A model generated the notes under the pieces. That model searched no databases, was not told the origin of the DNA, and saw nothing but the letters and a program-made list of their open reading frames with translations. A DNA stretch of 64,000 nt from Paramacrobiotus metropolitanus (Eukaryota > Tardigrada > Eutardigrada > Parachela > Macrobiotidae): contig NW_026570221.1 in the NCBI RefSeq assembly GCF_019649055.1, positions 3,038,001 to 3,102,000 of the forward strand. Reading direction: 5' to 3'. Numbering within the stretch: position 1 is the first letter of the stretch; every line of letters starts with the position of its first letter. The translations under genes and the position numbers were made by a program. Positions 44,401 to 56,145 of this stretch are shown here, one piece after another.

Positions 44401-45951
44401 AAAAATTTCATAAAATAAATTTAAGACCTTACCGAAAATGTTTCTTGTATGGAAATACTTAAATTTATATTTATTCATAAAAATTATATTAATAATATAA
44501 TAATTTATATTACATTTATTAAATTATTTTCAGTTTCTTGTATACTAAAATAATTCAATAAATTATTTGCTATTATGAAAACATTTTGACAAAAAAGGAG
44601 AAATCTTTTTAATAATTCATGGTCAATGAAATCAGTTTGTTCATCACAAGCTGTGAAACAAAAAATCTATGGATTTTTAAATTAAGCGAGGTGCCGCTCA
44701 TATTATACAGTTTGCGACGGATTAATTTCTTTCCTTTCCATAAATTATTTAAATATATTTAAATAACTTATGGAAAGGAAAGAAATTAATCCGTCGCAAA
44801 CTGTATAATATGAGCGGCACCTCGCTTAATTCAGGCGCGGAAGTGATAAAGTGTTATGTTTATCCTGATTTGCTTGGCACTAAGTTAAACATTAACGGGA
44901 ACATTCAAATTACACCCAGCAATAATTTCACACGAATAATTATGTTGCCATTTATAACTAGCATAACGTCGTATATAATAATCGATAACGTAACGCACAT
45001 ATGTAGACTACATTGCGTTGTGCTTTCAGGGTTATTAGACGCGGGTGCCCTGGCGATTTGGCACGGTGTGGATTACATGGAGACCAAGCGCATGCAGTTT
45101 CCCACCAATGTATACTACACATACCGCACCTGGCCTCCGGTGCGTATTATTAATTTATTAATGACGGTCTCATTAGTACAATCGATGCTAATCATGTTAC
45201 TTTATATAATCCGTTATTTTATTACGTGCTTTTATTCATGCTGTTCTCTCACCTTTCCTTTATAAAAACCGTTGTATAACTGTTGCTTAACGTTACAATA
45301 TCAGGCGCATGACCATTAAAAGCCGCTTGAATTTTGTCAAATTTTATTGTTATTATAAACATTATATAACCAAGGCGTCAGCTTTATTATTCTTTTATTA
45401 AGTTTATGAATGTAAATGATGACCCCACAAATAAAAATAGACAAAAAAATGAAAAGGAGAAAACAAATTTTAAAACAACTGGAAAGAGGTGTTTTACAAA
45501 TTTTAATTGTAATAAATCAAAGAAATTTTTAAGGATTAGTTTACAAATAAAGAATTCTGTGCTCCGGGAAAAACGATTTCTCAAAGCTTTTTTCAAACCG
45601 AAGGTCATCTGCTCTACGTATTTTTAAACATTATAGTTTTGATAATGATTTTTGATAAGAAAATAACAACATTTTTTCTATTTTTGGCAGATACTACAGC
45701 AGTACACCACGCGGAACTACAGCTGGTCGTTTATGCTGGCGTGGATCGGCTGCGGGATGGCACTGGTGTCGGCCATGTTCCTGTTGGGCGGCGCAGCCAG
45801 TCTGCGAGCTGAGCGCCGTCGCGAGAAGGAACGCAATGCTCAATACATGCTGCCGGTGTACGGGAATTACGGAGAGAAGAATGCGCCCTACTACGCACAC
45901 GCCTATCCGGGACCGCACTATTACTACAGCTCTAACAGCTATCGTTATTAA
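38476..45951 (+). CDS. Claudin/PMP22-superfamily four-span protein (stargazin/TMEM178-like)
   Basis: Six exons: 38476-38731, 43755-43856, 44147-44284, 45030-45139 and 45691-45951 account for the coding part in five pieces, with phases 1, 1, 1 and 0, so the coding exon count is five; any 5' non-coding exon would be a sixth. Span 1 (LSLGTICGCIAVACVAIAFS) precedes STDNWLEY. The first outer loop has the superfamily signature IGLWRICFP plus a later Cys (DTSCVNVDYPKD), which form the conserved disulphide. Span 2 MRTILALFIAGFAMELLSFF, span 3 PGLLVTTGTFMILAC and following, then RNYSWSFMLAWIG leads into span 4. The tail is Arg-rich, then Tyr/Pro-rich (YYAHAYPGPHYYY). About 288 residues. GLW-C-C and the YSWSF approach to span 4 favour CACNG/stargazin or TMEM178 relatives over true claudins. 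The first intron is 5 kb of AT-rich DNA with no other gene. Confidence 0.8.
44680..44831. repeat. Near-perfect 152-bp palindrome in an intron
   Basis: The left arm begins AATTAAGCGAGGTGCCGCTC and the right arm ends with its complement. The 76-base arms differ at a single pair near the centre (TAAATT versus AACTTA). The central ATTTAAATATATTTAAAT is self-complementary, so there is no spacer. It lies in the claudin-like gene intron 44285-45029. An open frame from 44810 starts inside it and is not a gene. Confidence 0.9.
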
Positions 45952-46319
45952 TTGCGATATACTTATTATGTTCTCCCAATTTTTTTGATGTACAGTTTAC
46001 CTTGCCAATGTTTCCATAAACGCATTACGTTGCTAAAAATCCTAGAGTAGAATACCGTATGTTACCCAATGAATACTATCCGGGCATGCAACGTATCGTG
46101 CCAATTCAAAAAAACCTGACGATTTTCGACATCGTTATCAGAAATTAGAATTCAACTTGAAAACACTGCTACTCATACGGTAATTAAGTAACTCAGTCCT
46201 AGCTAAAATCTAATGTTCATTTTACAAAATACACTTAATGATAGCGATTTTTACTTATTGCTAATTTTGCAAAAACTTGTTAATTTTACAAGATATTAAT
46301 ACAAATAAGGTTTATTCTC
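45952..46319. other. 3' flank of the claudin-like gene
   Basis: Nothing recognisable. No clear AATAAA was found close to the stop at 45951. Confidence 0.4.
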
Positions 46320-47056
46320 GGGTTGAACATTATTCCCGAGTGAAACCTGGAAAAGTAGAACCCAGAGGTCACAATAACGCGTCACAGTGTGGCAATAATG
46401 CTGCCAGGAGAAAATTAATCCTTGGCCTTGTTGACAATTGCAGGTGCGATGGGATCAAAGAGCCAGAGTATAACCATTAACCATAACAATAGCTAATGCA
46501 ATCTACTTAACTGTGCATGTGGTAATAACAACCCTAGATTTCTCCAGAAATGTGCGTCTGCGGTGGGAGGTCATTTAATCCGACAGAATTTTTTGCGCTG
46601 TTTTCGACGCAAAGCTGGCGGGCACAAATAGGGCAGTTCTATTGAGTGACTGCCTTATCACCGCTTTACACAATGCCGGTCAGAGGTATTCGTGCCTGCT
46701 GTGTTCTCTCTCCATTCTCCATTACGCTGCGTAAGCCGATATTGCCACAACAGGTAGGCATGAAATTAGCCTCAATGTCTTTCATCCATTGAATGTCCCG
46801 GGCCGGGAGAATCGAAAAAATCGTAACTAAAGACGGGATAAGGTCACGACCAGCCAACAGCAGCGCGGAGGATCGTATATTTAATTGATCTGTTCCGGCG
46901 CCACGCAAATCCGTCCAGTGCATTACGTTTATTCTTGGCTGTTGTCGGCAACTCTAGTAAAGTCATTTGGACTGCCATTCGGACTTTTAAAGTGGTGACC
47001 TTTACCAGCCAGCCCCTTCGATTATATTGTATCTGTTTCTTGGGAAGTTCGTTATC
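46320..47056 (+). repeat. Upstream region of the family-2 locus, copy A
   Basis: This stretch is repeated at 61510-62227 (copy C) and partly at 60140-60640 (copy B). Shared blocks include ACGCGTCACAGTGTGGCA, AATGCTGC.AGGGAGAAAAT, ACCCTAGATTTCTCC.GAAAT, GGTGGGAGG and CAGCCTCAATGTC. In A and C it runs to the start codon of a family-2 gene, so it probably contains the promoter. Confidence 0.75.
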
Positions 47057-48329
47057 ATGACGCTATCAGAAATTTTCGGTTGGATGGGTGATGCTTTTGT
47101 CAGTATTGCAAGTGCAGCTACGGGTGCGACACGGGAGCAGGTGAAGGCTGTTATCCCGCCAATATCCGTGATATGTATAATCGTGGCCCTTGTCGTCACA
47201 GTTTTAATATGTAAGTTTCCTCAAAGGTAATTTTTTCGAATAATTATACTTTATTTCTGGGTAGTTATTTAGCTGCTGTTATAGTCTCGAAAATTAACCG
47301 GCAATGTTTACCTATTTTGCCGTTATGTTTTAAAGTTAGCCTTGTAGCAGACTAACACTCAAATGTTTTCATAGTAAATCTCTACTGTAGAGCCTATTGC
47401 TCTTTATTAAGCTGGATTGCACGACATGTTTACTGCGCGTAATATTCGCCGGTTTCCTTGAAACAGCTATCAAGTTTGCCACCAGTTGAAGCGCACTTTG
47501 AATAAGTTTTTTAAACTTAAAAATTTAGATCATTTTAGTTAGTAATGTACACTATAGGCACTTATTTAAGGCACATTGTTGCGGCACCTCACGACTTTAC
47601 GAAATAGAAAACTTGTATACTCGCCGTGGGCACATTTTCGCATTGTAAGCACGTATGCTATTTATTTACTATTAGTACGTCATATTATTCGTCTTCTGCG
47701 TCACAGCAGATGAACTAGTGTTCTGTTATCTGCCTGGCTAGTGCCCGTAATTTTAAGAGTATGGTATTTGTTTTGATATACTTAATTATCAGTGATCACT
47801 ATCAGTGAGATTATTATATTATTGTTGCTTTATTCACAATATGTTACGTTATTCACAATTCGGGTTATACAGATACGGTATGTGTAGTTATTGTATTAGT
47901 ATGAAAAAGTTTTCTTTATAATTACAACATTTTTTGATTAGCCTAAGTAAGCGCATGTGAGTGAATGGGTAGCGCCTAAGTGAGAAATCACATCTGTGTA
48001 ATTTATGCAGCAAAACGGTTTGCAGCATCTCTAGTATTTTATGCAACGTTGCACTGTTAACAGGCGCAAATTGGAGTGCCATCAAGCCGGTTCTATTAAG
48101 CTGCATTCGGAGCTGCAAGGCAAAATACCCGTCTAAAGTCCAATGTCGTGGATTCGTGCCCGGCAGCAATGGGGAGGTCCAGTGTCCTGTAATGATACCA
48201 TACATACCGCGTGCCCAGGTGTCAACGAAAATCCATAAGGGGACATCGGAAACCGGTGACTACAGGGCCGCCCGCACAGATTTCTGTGAGTCATGCCAGC
48301 GCTCCCGCGCAAATATTCTGCCAGTTTAG
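47057..48329 (+). CDS. Family-2 membrane protein with cysteine domain, gene A (intact)
   Basis: Exons 47057-47210 and 48064-48329, phase 1 (AATAT|GTAAGT ... TTAACAG|GC). About 139 residues. An N-terminal helix (MTLSEIFGWMGDAFVSIASA ... TREQVKAV) is followed by one span (PPISVICIIVALVVTVLI) at residues about 33-51. Exon 2 is a cysteine-rich domain with Cys at about 52, 65, 69, 79, 92, 126 and 129: SCIRSCKAKYPSKVQC, RGFVPGSNGEVQCPVMIP, then ETGDYRAARTDFCESC. The same core occurs at 22789-23036 and, broken, at 63477-63802. With one span and no cleavable signal peptide, either orientation is possible; paired cysteines suggest the domain is outside. No named family recognised. The conserved donor, acceptor and phase in both copies support the model. 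Confidence 0.65.
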
Positions 48330-49505
48330 TCTTCTAGCTGTATTGCTGAATTCACTTTGTTAGCATTAAAATTTCTATGGTTTTGCAATTATTAAGTCCC
48401 TTTTAGGTGATTGTTTTGCATTTTAATTCGCATTAATCTATAGCGAAATTACTACGTAGTAATGACAGTTTCACTTGCTGCATGCGCATTTGTCGATCCT
48501 GTTTAAATTGTACGATACCGCCTGCGTGCGACATTAAGACGTTTTACGGCAGTGCAATATTCTGCGGGAATTTGTACCGCGCGTTTTCCTTATTTTAAAA
48601 TAAAATTTGTTGTTGTTCAGTCTATCGAGCTGCGTTTGTAAAGAATCCGCAGTAAATTTAACAAACTGAAGGATTGCAGTCCGTGAATAAAGAGGCGAAT
48701 GAAAATGGCGTACGTTTACGTTTTGGTGAGCAACTGTATTGTCGGCTAAGGGGCCGGTAACCGTGTAATTTGTTGTTCACAAAGCTGCATTACCGAATTG
48801 GTACTGCCAGCAAAATGTAACGCCGGTTTCTTTAACAATTTGGTGCAAGGTCGGTGTTTTTGCAGCCCAAACGTAGTGAAATTTTGGACGTTGACAAAGT
48901 GGATGGTCTTTGACCAGAAAGACAGGACTTGATTGCACTAATCTGTTACAATAAAAGCGGCAAGAAAAGCCCATGTGTTTCGCTAAGCAGTCGCTAAGCA
49001 TCATTCAGCACGGCGTGCTCTTGTATGGTCTTTAATGGCAGTGGTTAAGAATGATGCCGTCGAGAACGAAGAAATTTTTTCCACCAATTTTTTTTTCACT
49101 ATTATACTGCAGTAGTAGTGCCTCGTAGTTTACAGCGGTCATAGCGATAGAGAATGATGCTGCAAACAGTATGCTCCTTATGCATTATCCCGCGCGCGCT
49201 ATCGGGTTTCTGGCGAACCGATTTTCTACGGAGGCCAATTTAATTCAGGTAAACGAGAGCAAGAAGAACAGATATTTTCAGTTTACCTGAATTGCCAAGA
49301 CGGTAGTTGCTGAAGCATCAGTCGCGCGCCCGTTAAATTTCTAGGAAAACGTATTTGCACTTCTAGCAGCTTCAAACTGGAACACTTTCGCTGATGACTG
49401 TATTTTGCCGGTGTATAAGTATGCGAATGCACCGCCTAAATTTAGCAGGTAGTCAGCTACCGTCCTGGCGCATGAGACCATTCATGCTGCTTCTATCCAC
49501 ATAAG
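48330..49505. other. Spacer after gene A
   Basis: No exon is supported. An inverted repeat lies at 49242-49293: AATTCAGGTAAAC and its complement GTTTACCTGAATT separated by 26 bases. Confidence 0.5.
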
Positions 49506-49706
49506 GTGTGGCAGCGGGATTTGCGTCTAGACGGGTTCTTTGAGCTGCCTTATTTTCGCTGCATCGATCGAGCAGTAGATCCTTTATCCTTTGCTATGCT
49601 TCCGCCAGCCCGTGTATCGGCCTCTGACCTTTACAAAGCGGCTTCGTGCTTACGAATATTGGACAAAGTAACCATTATTATTGATTCAGAAGACCTGGGT
49701 TATTAA
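49506..49706 (+). CDS. Family-2-like exon (gene H), diverged
   Basis: A 66-codon open stretch ending at 49706. YFRCIDRAVDPLSFAMLPPA and ASDLYKAASCLRI line up with VQCIGRVPSIDGEVQCPVML, IPP and ANYKTYFCEAH of gene D: the first and last cysteines, ML..PP and YK-x3-C agree, while the second core Cys is not kept. A possible acceptor is GTGTGGCAG|CGG near 49514. No start exon was identified. Similarity is judged by eye and the exon could be decaying. Confidence 0.3.
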   Translation: MWQRDLRLDGFFELPYFRCIDRAVDPLSFAMLPPARVSASDLYKAASCLRILDKVTIIIDSEDLGY

Positions 49707-50871
49707 TATTGCACTCGGGGGAAGGGACTCTTGTAGCGGTCGCGGGCATGTATTTCGTGGGGATACTGTATATTCCAAAGAAAAATTTTGGTATGGGCTA
49801 ATTAATTTCAGACAAATGAATACTAAAGTCGAGCACCTTGCAATTAAAATGAGGTTCCACAAAGAGACCTAAAAAATTTTCTGCAGTAAGAATGAGGCCT
49901 GCATCCGGTGCCGAGTGCACTTTCATTTTACGACTAGCGGAATGCGAAACGGACATCTTATTTTCCCGCTTTCTGAACTGCAGCCCATTGGCGTCTATTT
50001 CGAGGAGTTGTAAGGACATTCTAGAACTTCCCTAAAAGGTACTCTTATTATTGGGGGAGCACCTGATTCGGACGAACATTTAGTAAACGGAGCGGAATAA
50101 AATTTGGGTAACGCATTATCAAATACACAATTACGGAATCAAATAATTTATTCATTTTCAGGTGACCCTAGAGAGGAGGTTATTGCAATTAAAGAGCACA
50201 AATGCTGAACTGCTTGCGGGATGATTTAAAGTTGATTATTATCAGCATACTTCAAACATGACCAAGGGAGGTAACGATAAAGGAGTAGCAAAGCCGAGCT
50301 AAAATTGTATTGTCGTCTTAAGTTGGCACTGTTTTTTACAGCGAGCCAGCTGTACCGTGTAAAACGCTATTCAGCGTTCACTGGATAGCATGAATCATGC
50401 TAAAGCCAGGGACGGTGGCGGTTGAATTCGATAGCCGCCAAAATAACTGCTGAGCATATTTCTTTTTCGAATTTGACAGTTTGGAGAATTTATTGTTTAT
50501 GACTTAGAAGGAGGCAAACAAATTTTATTTGTTAGTCCAAAATAGTTTAATCTACAACCACTACAACAGAAATTTCTGAAACCTCGAAAAGCTGGAAATC
50601 GAATGCCCCTTCACTGTGTTCAGACCGTTGTAAAACCGTGAACAGTATGAACTGCGCAACTTTAATATATGTAGCTTAAATTGAGCTTAATGTAGAAAAT
50701 AGTGCCAACTTGAGTCGACGATACAATACTAATGCGGTTACGGTATCATTGTTGTTGGTATGCTAATCTGCTCTCTACAACATCAGCACAAGATTAAACA
50801 GCTCAACGATAAAACAACATTAACAGAACAAAAACAACATAACATTAAGATAACAACTCTGCACAAAATTA
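49707..50871. other. Spacer between gene H and the Ig gene
   Basis: No further exon recognised. Open frames are short and without motifs. The 3' UTR of the minus-strand Ig gene probably occupies the right part. Confidence 0.4.
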
Positions 50872-53800
50872 CTATACAACATTAACATATGCAGACTGCA
50901 CGATCCATTCGCTGAAAAGGTCGTCGACCTTGAACCAGCACTGATAACGGCCTTGGTCCCTCCTTTGCACTGGGTCGAGACGCAGGGTCGAGCGGCATAA
51001 GCAGGCTCCTTCACTGCTGAAAATCTCGACCCCCGGCCTCATGCGAACATCGCGTTTGAACGCCGGCACTCCGGAGGCGTAGATAAGGTCTTGTTCGTCT
51101 CGCCACATGAACCGCATCCCAATACCACGATCACCTGCCGGCATGGCATCGAATTTCACTTGGCAGTGAAGCTCTGCGGTCGCGCCCAACTTGGCCGTGG
51201 CATTTGTCATGGGCTGCTGGAAAACTTGTTGGGGCAACAGACGGGGACTGATCAAGTATCTGCGAAGTAGTCTGGATGAGAATTTGTACAAACACGCCTG
51301 TATGATGAGCAGAGTTCACAGACAATGTAAACTTTCGCGCGAAGCAGGAAGACGCTCTTGCTTTGAAAATTGTGATTTTTACGAATTTCTTGTAAAATCT
51401 TTCTTGGAGCATATTTAATTGATAAATAAGTAATGGACTCATGCTCAACGATACAAAAGACATTCCAAAAAATTTTTTCCATAATTTGTATCTCAAAAAT
51501 ACTACTGCAAAAATAATTTTCCTTCGAAGACGCATTCAGCTTTTGTTAGCCATATTATAAGAAACGCCTTTCATTACTAAGAAACCGAAACGAAACATGG
51601 CTCCAGCCCACTCCAATAAAAAAAAACCTACGGAGAAAACCATGGACGGTCTTTCGCACTTTTTCTCGTGATAATTTTGCAATTTTTATTAATCACCTCG
51701 CCAACTTTTTGAGAAGCATTAGAATGTTAGAAATTCTTTCCTCTTACAAAATTTTTTTTCAAAAGAATAACGTCCTTAAACCGCTTTTCAGGAAAAATCG
51801 AAGCTGTCAGGGAAAAGGAGAAAAAACAAAGATTTTTGGCATACTTACGGCAAAAAAATGACAAACCGTCAAAGGACAAATACGTCAAAGAATTTATCGT
51901 TGTGGGTAAAAAGTAAACTTCTTTGATAACTTAGACGCGCATGAGTGGCCATAACATGCGCTTTCTTTTAATGCGAAGGATGACGTATTCGCAAAAGCGA
52001 GAAGGCTGAAAACAAAAAATTTAAGTGTCCTACGAAAAAAAAAGTTTATCTTAATCTCTGAGCTCTCAAAGCGTTCCGCTAACACCGTAATAACACTAAC
52101 ACTTGTTGCAGTTGATATTTGAAAGCAATCATCGAAATAATTGCAAAGGCGAGACTGGCACAAAAAGACTTGAAAAACTGCAAAAGCACCTCAACGATTT
52201 CGGTCTCTCGTTTTCCCTTTTCTCCACTCAAGCTTTAAGTTTTTCTGATAGCTTACATAATGGTTTATGCAAGAAAAATATAGCATTTCTGTACTGTTCC
52301 AAATGACCGAGAGGTAAATCAGGGAAAGCTATTTTTGGAATGTGTTTTGTACATGTATATACTATGGAATTCGATGAACTCCTGGCGCATAGATTACAGA
52401 TTCATTCATTTAAGTATGTTTGTGAAGCAGCTACTTTTGCGCCGACAGAGAATCTTACATTCGGTCTTACAGCAAATATCGCTAGAAGTTCAACAAGAAA
52501 AGAGTAATTTCTCCGATTTTTTGCACAAATTTTTGCTCTTTTTCTATCCGGTTCCAGCCACCAATGGCAGGGAAATGTGCGAAACGAAGCTCGCTTACAG
52601 TAGCCTTCAAAAATAACTTCAAATAAAATTTTGGTGAACTGGTCCCGTATCATGCAAATGACAAGAAAAATATACACAAAATTAATCACAGAAGGCTCTG
52701 GCGCTACGTACCGATTGGTTACCCTAGCTTTCCCGTTGACCGTGTGTAGACATTCGTACGACCCGGAAAGATAATGCGAGAAGTTGAAGAAACCGAGATA
52801 GTACGGTGGCAGGGCGGGGTCCTTCAGCAAAGAGATTTTTGACCTCCAGATAGCGGGCGGGACAATCTTGCAACTACAGTGATGTACTAGTTTCGGCTGC
52901 TCATGTATTCTTCTATCGTTAACCGATAGCTGTCGGCCATTGTATCGGATTAGAGGGTGTTGTGCCAGGGTTTCGTCACCACAGGGGAGTGTCACGTTTC
53001 CGCCTTCCGGTTCTCGGATGACAACAAACCCAGCCGTCTGATTTGGCAACGGGAACGGCTGGTCAGAGGTCGGAATCTCCAGACGCACCACGCCGTCTTG
53101 GCTGCTTTTCAGAGCTTCGTCCATCAACTGCAGCGCTGTAGGTCAACGATAGATGGTTGAAGCAGAAATTGGGGAGACACATTGACGTATTTGACATATA
53201 TAGTAAACACCAGCCCCACACCAACGACAACACTTCACACTGAAAGCAATTTGAAAAAAATTATTTTTGAACTTTCCACACTTTTTTCCAAGTGTCAGTA
53301 GTGCAATAACTTAGTGAAATGCTAAGGCTTGTCCCGAATTCAAAGCGAATCTCGTTGTGGTACGGTTGCAAAACCGCACGAGGTGGCTGTATGCAGTGGC
53401 CACGCCTAGAGATACGGTACGCGAAGCCACCTCGCGAGGTGGAGTTGCTGTATCGCAACGAGATTCGCTTTCAATTCGGGACGAGGCCTAAGACAACTAC
53501 TGTAGTGCTAGTGTTGTGGCTCTAAAAACGAATCATCCACGATAAAACATTGTACGATGAGCGCTTGAGCGGCGATTTGGCAGTTCCCATTACAGTAATT
53601 CAGGGAAACACTTCGCAAAATTCTCAGCTATAGTTTTTCGCTTTACGCAGCAGCTATATTTCTTCGCTTTACGAAGGACATCAAGATGTAAGAAACCAGT
53701 TCTCTACCTTATGTTTTCCAGCTGATAGTTCCAAATTTGTCAGAAAAACGTATTTCAAGGATGTTAAACGAAAAGCAATTTGAAAGTGTCACTACTGTCA

Positions 53801-53877
53801 GCACGAGCGAAACACTGCAGAAGCGGTAGCAGCAAGAGGAGACAAAACCCAGTACCAGGGTCTTCTCTAGACTGCAT
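50872..53877 (-). CDS. Secreted protein with two immunoglobulin-like domains
   Basis: Three exons: 53877-53796 (signal peptide MQSREDPGTGFCLLLLLPLL, then QCFARAD), 53135-52712 and 51259-50872. Phases match: exon 1 ends GACA|GTAGTG (phase 1) with acceptor CCTACAG|CG; exon 2 ends AATCG|GTACGT (phase 2) with acceptor TTCGCAG|A. Exon 2 holds Ig domain 1 (GGNVTLPCGDE ... FSHYLSGSYECLH); exon 3 Ig domain 2 (ATAELHCQVKF, FMWRDE, RRDQGRYQCWF), with the D-x-G-x-Y-x-C motif and the core Trp. The protein stops soon after (SAYVNVV), with no span or lipid-anchor signal, so it is probably secreted; a further 3' exon cannot be excluded. Ig domain 1 lacks a clear core Trp. The start at 53877 was chosen because it gives the shortest good signal peptide; upstream in-frame ATGs exist at 53907 and 53958. 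Confidence 0.7.
53326..53488. mobile_element. PIF/Harbinger-like MITE in Ig gene intron 1
   Basis: The 163-bp element has ends GGCTTGTCCCGAATTCAAAG and, as complement, GGCCTCGTCCCGAATTGAAA, followed by GCGAATCTCGTTG in both arms. TAA flanks it on both sides (53323-53325 and 53489-53491), the 3-bp duplication typical of PIF/Harbinger. No coding frame. Confidence 0.65.
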
Positions 53878-54309
53878 AGAGTTAAGAAAGGCCTTAAGCG
53901 CTCTCATTTCGCCTGTTTCGGCACATACCGTAATGATCGAATTTGTACCTACCGGCATAATAAACCCGTCTCCGTATTAAACCCCATCCCATGATCGGTT
54001 CGAAAAATAAGGCTTCCCCCCGAAACTACCCCCACGGGGCATTAACAAATGTCAAGTGCCACAAAATGACAGGTGTGCCGCACATTCCTTCATACAGTTT
54101 TCATTATTCAATGGGAATCCGGTAAAAGGACATAAAAATAATGTGATATTGATTGTTCTGTTGGAGATAATGTTTTTGCTCGCAAGGTTGTACGATCGAA
54201 CGACCCTTAATCACAACTGTTAAAGTGATAACTGGATGTACGTGGACGGATGTACATAAACTTTTCAGGAACACAGGAATCCTTAAACAGAAGCTCTGCC
54301 ACAGCATAC

Positions 54310-54950
54310 AGTCCAACTTCCCGTCATGAATGCGAGGGTCCACTAAGACACGAGCATCCTTTGTTGATGTTACTTTTACGCTATACTCCGTGGTGGACCA
54401 TGAACGTAGGAGAAACGTGGAAGATGCTTTCTCTTCTTGTCTCTCACTCTCAGCCATCAGCAATATAGGAAGCCAGACTCAAGAACACTTACTAAGACCA
54501 ATCCAACTAACAATTACTAAAACCTATCCAACTGCTTACATTGGTGAGAACACCAGCCGCATTGACTAAAAGCGCTGACATCACATACACCGCTAAAAAT
54601 AAGAGAACAACAAACCATATACGAAAGATATAACTAAATAATAGCATCCGTAGCGACGTAGGGAAGGCGTACACAGGAATCACAGGTAAATAGGCAAACA
54701 GATGTACCTACGGATATGTGGTATTCCTCCTTTCCACATGTCGCCCCACAAACGATGCTTTACTCTCGCAAACGTTAGCAAACCCATCCAGTCCATCTCG
54801 TGCGGTTGTGTGACGCTCCATTTGAATCCATCCCTGCGAAATCCCCACGTGTCCGACCAGTACAAAACGGACTGTACGCCTAATCTGAGTAAACTTGACT
54901 GAGCTGGATCCTGGACGCAAGCCGACATTAGTCCACGGAGACTGGGATGG
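54310..54950 (-). pseudogene. Cys-loop ligand-gated channel-like extracellular fragment
   Basis: Two exon-like pieces. The upstream one (about 54950-54760) has LYWSDTWGF, DGFKWSVTQPHEMDWMGLL. The downstream one (54477-54310; acceptor TTCTTGAG|TC, donor GGACT|GTATGC) starts VWLPILLMAE and continues TEYSVKVTSTKDARVLVDPR to GKLD. In the nicotinic/glycine receptor superfamily the order is W-x-D...L-x-W..., then [IV]W-x-PD, then V-x-V-x-x-x-G-x-V...C at the Cys loop, which fits. The Asp of the WxPD motif is missing. The best-placed donor in the first piece (GCGAGA|GTAAAG) is phase 0, while the second needs phase 1. No Cys-loop remainder or membrane spans were found downstream. It may be a broken receptor or binding-protein gene; the assignment is tentative. 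Confidence 0.35.
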
Positions 54951-55294
54951 CGGGAGAACCAGAATCCAAGAGGCGTCCAACGAAAAAAGGAAAGAGGAAG
55001 AGAGCGAAGAGGACAGACAAAAGAACAACTAGCAAAAAAGAAGAAATTTCTAGTGCGCACTACAATATAGCAAAGAGCTGTGGTACAACCGCACAGCACG
55101 CCAGTTAGACAGCAAACCCCGGTATCTCCGTTTAGAAAAATTAGCAGCTGCTATAGCATACATTTCAATGATTTTTACTAGAGCGAGTTAATTGCTACTT
55201 GTCATTATCACCAGATTGAATTTGACTGCTCAGGAGAAGGCGTGTGGTGAGTACGAACAACGGACAGCGCGGTGCTGCTGATGCTGCTTTTCAC

Positions 55295-56030
55295 TCAAAG
55301 CTGCGGATCTGTACATTCGGGTTCCTCGAGCAACTCTTCAAACGGAATCTGCAAACCTCGCTGCACTGCACACTGTCCGCGATTTGTATGAACTTCCTCA
55401 GGGGACACTTCGCTATCTAATTTTAAAACAAAGGTTGGTTAGTGTTTACAGCAAGGTTTTAAAGCGCGTTACGCCAACATGCTGGAATACAGTTTTTAAA
55501 TACTGCAGTAAATAAATTTAAAAATAATTTAAATTTAAAAATAATTTAAATAGTGCGATAAATACTCAACCCGTTATGCAGTTGGCAGCGAGTTCAACGG
55601 ATTGCAATCTGAACAAGTGCCAACCGCCTATGGAGCGGTAGTCAAAATCTCTTAATCTTCGCTAATGGTGGAGAGCGTCGTCTGTGTCACGGCTACCCAA
55701 TGGTAACTGGCATTGCATATAACACACCATAACACGTTAGATAATCAGTACCACAAAGATGTTTGAAGGCTATTCTGAAACCGCGGCGGAGAGGTAATAT
55801 TACCTTAGGTTTTGTACTTCACTGCCATACCCTTTAATACGTTTTTCTTCACAGACGTGACCAGGACTGGTTAACAGATTCAACAGCGGTTTACTTGCAG
55901 ACTGCAGTATCCTGTTAGAACCATGGTGTATCTGCGAATCATCAGCAGAGTCGATTAACAACATTTTCGCCAGATTACACGCGACATCAGCTGTGGGGAT
56001 CCTCAGTGCTGTCCCAGTTTTGTCTCGCAT
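55295..56030 (-). CDS. Hypothetical two-exon protein
   Basis: Exon 56030-55804 (75 codons from ATG, donor CCTAAG|GTAATA, phase 2) and terminal exon 55412-55295 (acceptor TTAGATAG|C). Together they give about 114 residues. The second exon reads EVSPEEVHTNRGQCAV, RGLQIPFEELLEEPECTDPQ and is strongly acidic; the first has ALRIPTADVACNLAKMLLID and HHGSNRILQSASKPLLNLL. There is no signal peptide or membrane span. An in-frame stop lies 6 bases before the ATG. I recognise no family. The matched phase and consensus donor are the main support. Confidence 0.4.
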
Positions 56031-56145
56031 CGACCTTTATCTCGCATCTTGCTGATCATTTTTCTGGTCGGGGTTTGTCAGTCGTAGCTTCTTAAGCGGT
56101 GTATATCACCGGCAGAAAGGTAACCACTTAACTAGTTACTAACTG

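Noticed and set aside
48100-48200. tRNA-like B box (GGATTCGTGCCCGG) suggesting a SINE
   Set aside because: The stretch is coding sequence of the family-2 domain (RGFVPG) and is matched by paralogues at protein level.
54680-55099. Entire 139-codon frame on - as one gene
   Set aside because: Only the central part resembles a receptor exon; the start is low-complexity (FFFFASCSF) and the end runs past a donor site.
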